Part shown: positions 5,309-7,653 of the stretch, one piece after another | How the letters are laid out: every line of letters begins with the position of its first letter | Position numbering within the stretch: the stretch's first letter is position 1 | From: an uncultured Clostridia bacterium | GTDB taxonomy: Bacteria; Bacillota; Clostridia; UBA1381 | Assembly: GCA_944391635.1 (NCBI GenBank) | Contig: CALXUL010000158.1 | Coordinates: 1 to 7,653, forward strand | Direction: 5' to 3' | Length of the DNA: 7,653 nucleotides | Program-made: the position numbers and the translations under genes | The notes under the pieces: model-generated | Told to the model about the DNA's origin: nothing | Databases searched by the model: none | What the model saw: only the letters and a program-made list of their open reading frames with translations

Positions 5309-6781
5309 ATGGAAAATATCTACCGCGACATTGCCGAGAGAACCGGCGGCGATATATATATCGGAGTGGTCGGGCCGGTAAGAACCGGAAAATCAACGTT
5401 TATAAAAAGGTTTATGGACTATCTGGTCATTCCCAATATAGAGAATGAACATTCAGCCCGTCGTGCGCAGGATGAGCTGCCGCAGTCGGCGGCAGGGCGA
5501 ACAATAATGACAACAGAACCTAAATTTATACCTAATGAGGCGGTAACAGTCAATCTGGGCGACAATGCGCATATGCGCGTGCGCCTGATAGATTGTGTGG
5601 GATATATAGTTGACGGGTCGGTGGGATATCTTGAAGAAGACGGACCGAGAATGGTACAGACACCCTGGTCGGATGAGCCTATGCCGTTTGTTGAGGCGGC
5701 GGAAATGGGTACGAAAAAGGTTATTTATGACCATTCAAATATCGGATTGGTGGTTACAACCGATGGGAGTATAACCGATATTCCGCGGGAGGCATATCTT
5801 GATGCAGAAGAACGGGTAATAAATGAGTTAAAAAGTCTTGAAAAGCCGTTTATAGTATTGGTGAACTCAAAAAATCCGTCTTCCCCGCAGGCAAAAGCTA
5901 CAAAACGCGAAATTGAAGATAAGTACGGGGTTTCAGCGGTGACGGTGAACTGTCTGGAGATGGATGCAGAGGACATAATGGGGATAATAGAAACGGTGCT
6001 GTTTGAATTCCCTGTTGATAATGTTCATATATCGCTGCCAAGATGGTTTATGGGTCTTGAAAGAGGACATTGGCTCAAAGGCGCAATATATGGTGCGGTG
6101 AGCGAGGGCGCAAAAGAATTGTCGCGTATAAGCAGTGTGAGAAAGCTTTCAGAGGAACTCGGCAAGTGTGAGTATGTAAAAACAGCTTATATAGAGGGAA
6201 TAGACCTTGGAGCGGGAAGCGTAAGGATAGAGTTATCGGTGCCGGAAAAACTTTTTTATCGGATACTTGCAGAGGAGTCCGGGTTTAAGATAGAGGATGA
6301 GGAATCGCTCATAAGTCTTATCAAGGAGCTTGCGCATACTAAAGCAGAATATGATAAAGTGGAGCAGGCACTCGAAAGCGTAAGACGTACAGGATATGGA
6401 GTGGTTGCGCCGGGCACAGATGAACTTACTTTGGAGGAGCCGAAAATAGTCCGGCATGGAAGTAAGTATGGTGTGAAACTCTGTGCGTCTGCGCCGAGTA
6501 TACATATGATAAAGGCAGATATACGCACCGAGGTTAACCCGATTGTGGGTAATGAAAAACAATCGGAAGAATTGGTAAAATATCTATTGTCTGATTTCGA
6601 GTCAGACCCGCAGAAGATATGGGAATCAAATATATTTGGAAAATCACTGTATGAACTGGTAAACGAGGGGCTTAATAATAAGCTTTCAAGAATGCCGGAG
6701 GAGGCAAGGTGTAAGATAGCATCAACGCTTGAGCGGATAATAAATGAGGGGAGCGGCGGACTGATTTGCATAATTTTATAA
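5309..6781 (+). CDS. spoIVA: Stage IV sporulation protein A (SpoIVA), spore coat basement-layer ATPase
   Basis: SpoIVA is a mother-cell ATPase that polymerises on the forespore surface and forms the platform for spore coat assembly and cortex formation. This 490-residue protein aligns end to end with the B. subtilis protein (492 residues). It has an early RTGGDIY segment, the Walker A GPVRTGKS (22-29, with K28), DELPQSAAG (55-63), TIMTTEPKF with the sensor threonines T68 and T69, and LIDCVGY with the Walker B-like D95. It ends in the highly conserved ERIINEGSGGLICIIL, which family studies link to forespore targeting. The start at 5309 reproduces the usual N-terminus. Its Shine-Dalgarno, GGAAAGGA at 5288-5294, is 14 bases away, which is somewhat far. 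The gene has its own upstream region after a strong terminator and overlaps the next gene by 16 bases. It shows that the organism is, or descends from, an endospore former. Confidence 0.98.
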   Translation: MENIYRDIAERTGGDIYIGVVGPVRTGKSTFIKRFMDYLVIPNIENEHSARRAQDELPQSAAGRTIMTTEPKFIPNEAVTVNLGDNAHMRVRLIDCVGYIVDGSVGYLEEDGPRMVQTPWSDEPMPFVEAAEMGTKKVIYDHSNIGLVVTTDGSITDIPREAYLDAEERVINELKSLEKPFIVLVNSKNPSSPQAKATKREIEDKYGVSAVTVNCLEMDAEDIMGIIETVLFEFPVDNVHISLPRWFMGLERGHWLKGAIYGAVSEGAKELSRISSVRKLSEELGKCEYVKTAYIEGIDLGAGSVRIELSVPEKLFYRILAEESGFKIEDEESLISLIKELAHTKAEYDKVEQALESVRRTGYGVVAPGTDELTLEEPKIVRHGSKYGVKLCASAPSIHMIKADIRTEVNPIVGNEKQSEELVKYLLSDFESDPQKIWESNIFGKSLYELVNEGLNNKLSRMPEEARCKIASTLERIINEGSGGLICIIL

Positions 6782-7461
6782 AAGCCGGAGCGTGCATATT
6801 TGCGATAGGAATGCTTGCAGGATGCGGCGGCAATGGCGTAAAGGTAGATTTTGCAGACAAAACTTATGAAGCGGGAACATCTTTAGTAAAAGCGGCAGTG
6901 CCGGTTTTTGAAAGCGAAATGTCCCAGGAATTTGCGGATAGTATAAATCAGGAATATGATGAAAAGATAATGTCCATACTTGATACGTTTATGGCAAAAA
7001 CGCAGGCGTTGCCGGAGGAATCAGAGTTTCTGTTTGATTCTGAGGTTAAAACCAATAATGGAAGATTAGTAAGTGTAGTAAGTGAAGCAGAAGTCTTTAC
7101 CGGCGGAGCGCATGGCGAAAAATTTAGAATATCCCGGAGTTTTGATTTTGAAAATGGAAAGGAAATAAAACTTGAGGATATTTTTGTGGATGACAGCTGG
7201 AAAACAATAGTTAATGAAAGAATGAAGGAACTTTGTGAAAGCGGGGATGAAGAATATTCCGAACTTTGGGAAGAGCCGAGTGTAGAAATACTAAATGCGG
7301 AAGATTTTTATATAGAAGGAGATAAACTTGTATTATATTATCCGCCTTATAAGCTGTCGTACTACCGCAGAGGGTTTGTGGAATTTAAATTTAAGGTTGA
7401 TGAATTAAGCGGGTACATGACAGATTATATAAAAGAATTAATGCTTTATGGAGCAGATTAA
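6766..7461 (+). CDS. DUF3298 (RsiV/PdaC-type) lipoprotein encoded with spoIVA
   Basis: The 231-residue product starts with a lipoprotein signal: K6, a hydrophobic run AGACIFAIGM, then the lipobox LAGC with C20. It should be a membrane-anchored extracytoplasmic lipoprotein. After a helical stretch the C-terminal half carries the DUF3298 hallmark TGGAHG (112-117), then FDFENGKEIKLEDIF and a YYPPYKL...RGFVEFKF ending. This matches the extracytoplasmic domain found in anti-sigma factor RsiV, which binds lysozyme, and next to the deacetylase PdaC. No catalytic domain is visible, so a ligand- or cell-wall-binding role is only an inference. The start is a TTG at 6766 inside the last codons of spoIVA, with GAGGGGAG at 6746-6753. 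The next methionine (M16) would destroy the signal peptide. The 16-base overlap implies translational coupling and mother-cell expression. Confidence 0.8.
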   Translation: MHNFIKAGACIFAIGMLAGCGGNGVKVDFADKTYEAGTSLVKAAVPVFESEMSQEFADSINQEYDEKIMSILDTFMAKTQALPEESEFLFDSEVKTNNGRLVSVVSEAEVFTGGAHGEKFRISRSFDFENGKEIKLEDIFVDDSWKTIVNERMKELCESGDEEYSELWEEPSVEILNAEDFYIEGDKLVLYYPPYKLSYYRRGFVEFKFKVDELSGYMTDYIKELMLYGAD

Positions 7462-7498
7462 ACAAACGGAAGCCCTTTTATAGGGCTTCCGTTTGTTG
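7460..7498 (+). terminator. Perfect 16-bp hairpin after the lipoprotein gene, probable terminator
   Basis: AACAAACGGAAGCCC (7461-7475) is the exact reverse complement of GGGCTTCCGTTTGTT (7483-7497). A further T-A pair (7476/7482) closes a 5-base loop. The left arm begins in the TAA stop codon (7459-7461). The right arm ends in TTTGTT, and no pure T-run follows, so termination may be less efficient than at 5134-5175 or may rely on the T-rich arm. It closes the spoIVA unit and insulates the strong promoter downstream. Confidence 0.75.
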
Positions 7499-7506
7499 CT
7501 ATCTCA

Positions 7507-7533
7507 CAAATAAAAAAATAAGGAACAAAAAGT
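7507..7533 (+). promoter_or_regulatory. A-rich UP-element-like tract
   Basis: This stretch is mostly A with a few T (AAATAAAAAAATAAGGAACA...) and lies directly upstream of a consensus -35 box. A-tracts here are typical of UP elements that bind the RNA polymerase alpha subunits at rRNA and other very strong promoters. The call rests on composition and position only. Confidence 0.5.
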
Positions 7534-7534
7534 G

Positions 7535-7563
7535 TTGACAAGAGAGAAAGAATGTGGTAATAT
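7535..7563 (+). promoter_or_regulatory. Strong sigma-A promoter with extended -10
   Basis: TTGACA at 7535-7540 is a perfect -35. After exactly 17 bases comes TAATAT at 7558-7563, which matches four of six -10 positions. TG at 7555-7556 forms the extended TGn motif. Transcription should begin near 7570. The promoter points out of the window to the right and belongs to whatever starts beyond 7653. Confidence 0.88.
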
Positions 7564-7569
7564 ATAAAA

Positions 7570-7653
7570 GCTGTCGCTGATGGCGACGGATGTACATTGA
7601 AAAATGAACAGTGCAGAGTTCTTGTCAAAGAAGCAGAGAAAGCTTCAAAAGAG
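7570..7653 (+). other. Transcribed leader, probably of an rRNA operon beginning beyond the window
   Basis: The stretch after the promoter holds a small hairpin, GTCGC/GCGAC at 7573-7587. Next comes GTACATTGAAAAATGAACAG (7592-7611), which resembles the boxA-adjacent phrase (ACATTGAAAACTGAA...) common in Firmicute 16S leaders and 16S-23S spacers. A second small stem, GAAGC/GCTTC, lies near 7630-7646. Together with the UP-like tract and strong promoter this suggests the 5' leader of an rRNA operon, with 16S just downstream. An ATG at 7603 opens a frame to the edge (MNSAEFLSKKQ...) but has no good Shine-Dalgarno, so a protein gene is less likely though not excluded. Confidence 0.5.

Noticed and set aside
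5239..5448. A 69-codon + strand frame starting with TTG and overlapping the start of spoIVA
   Set aside because: It runs out of frame through the strongly conserved SpoIVA N-terminus and looks like no known protein. Its internal ATG at 5296 has a purine stretch too close to work as a Shine-Dalgarno.
6256..6771. A 171-codon frame on the - strand
   Set aside because: It lies wholly antisense to spoIVA. Its serine-rich composition is typical of a shadow of a conserved gene.
7603..7653. Possible start of a protein gene (MNSAEFLSKKQ...) open to the window edge
   Set aside because: There is no well-placed Shine-Dalgarno, and the surrounding bases resemble an rRNA leader. Only 17 codons are visible, so it was not called as a gene.

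Overview
The window looks like chromosomal DNA of an endospore-forming Clostridia-type Firmicute that degrades pectin. The evidence is a full-length SpoIVA (spore coat ATPase, confined to endospore formers), a DUF1385/YqhQ-like membrane protein followed by PrmC (a gene order I recall from Clostridia and Bacilli), strong Shine-Dalgarno sites, and a family 11 rhamnogalacturonan lyase. All genes lie on the + strand. No mobile element, CRISPR array or tRNA is visible.

Region 1 (1-4322): the 3' part of a DUF1385 membrane protein overlaps by 7 bases with prmC, the methyltransferase that modifies peptide chain release factors. prmC does not stop where the family normally ends. Its frame stays open and runs into a PL11 rhamnogalacturonan lyase with accessory domains, giving one 1227-residue reading frame. 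A strong Shine-Dalgarno and an ATG at the junction suggest that the lyase can also be started on its own. This fusion is the most unusual thing in the window. It could be real, or it could reflect a small indel in the genome or the assembly.

Region 2 (4323-5175): a short linker with a small hairpin leads to an HPr-kinase/PEPCK-like P-loop protein of unknown substrate. A convincing rho-independent terminator follows and closes the first transcription unit.

Region 3 (5176-7498): spoIVA has its own AT-rich upstream region with a weak candidate sigma-E promoter. It overlaps by 16 bases with a TTG-started DUF3298-like lipoprotein, so the two are probably co-translated during sporulation. The unit ends in a 16-bp hairpin that touches the lipoprotein stop codon.

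Region 4 (7499-7653): an A-rich tract, a consensus TTGACA -35, a 17-bp spacer and an extended -10 form a very strong vegetative promoter. The transcribed leader contains a phrase like those in Firmicute rRNA leaders, so an rRNA operon probably begins just past the right edge. No known gene starts inside this stretch.
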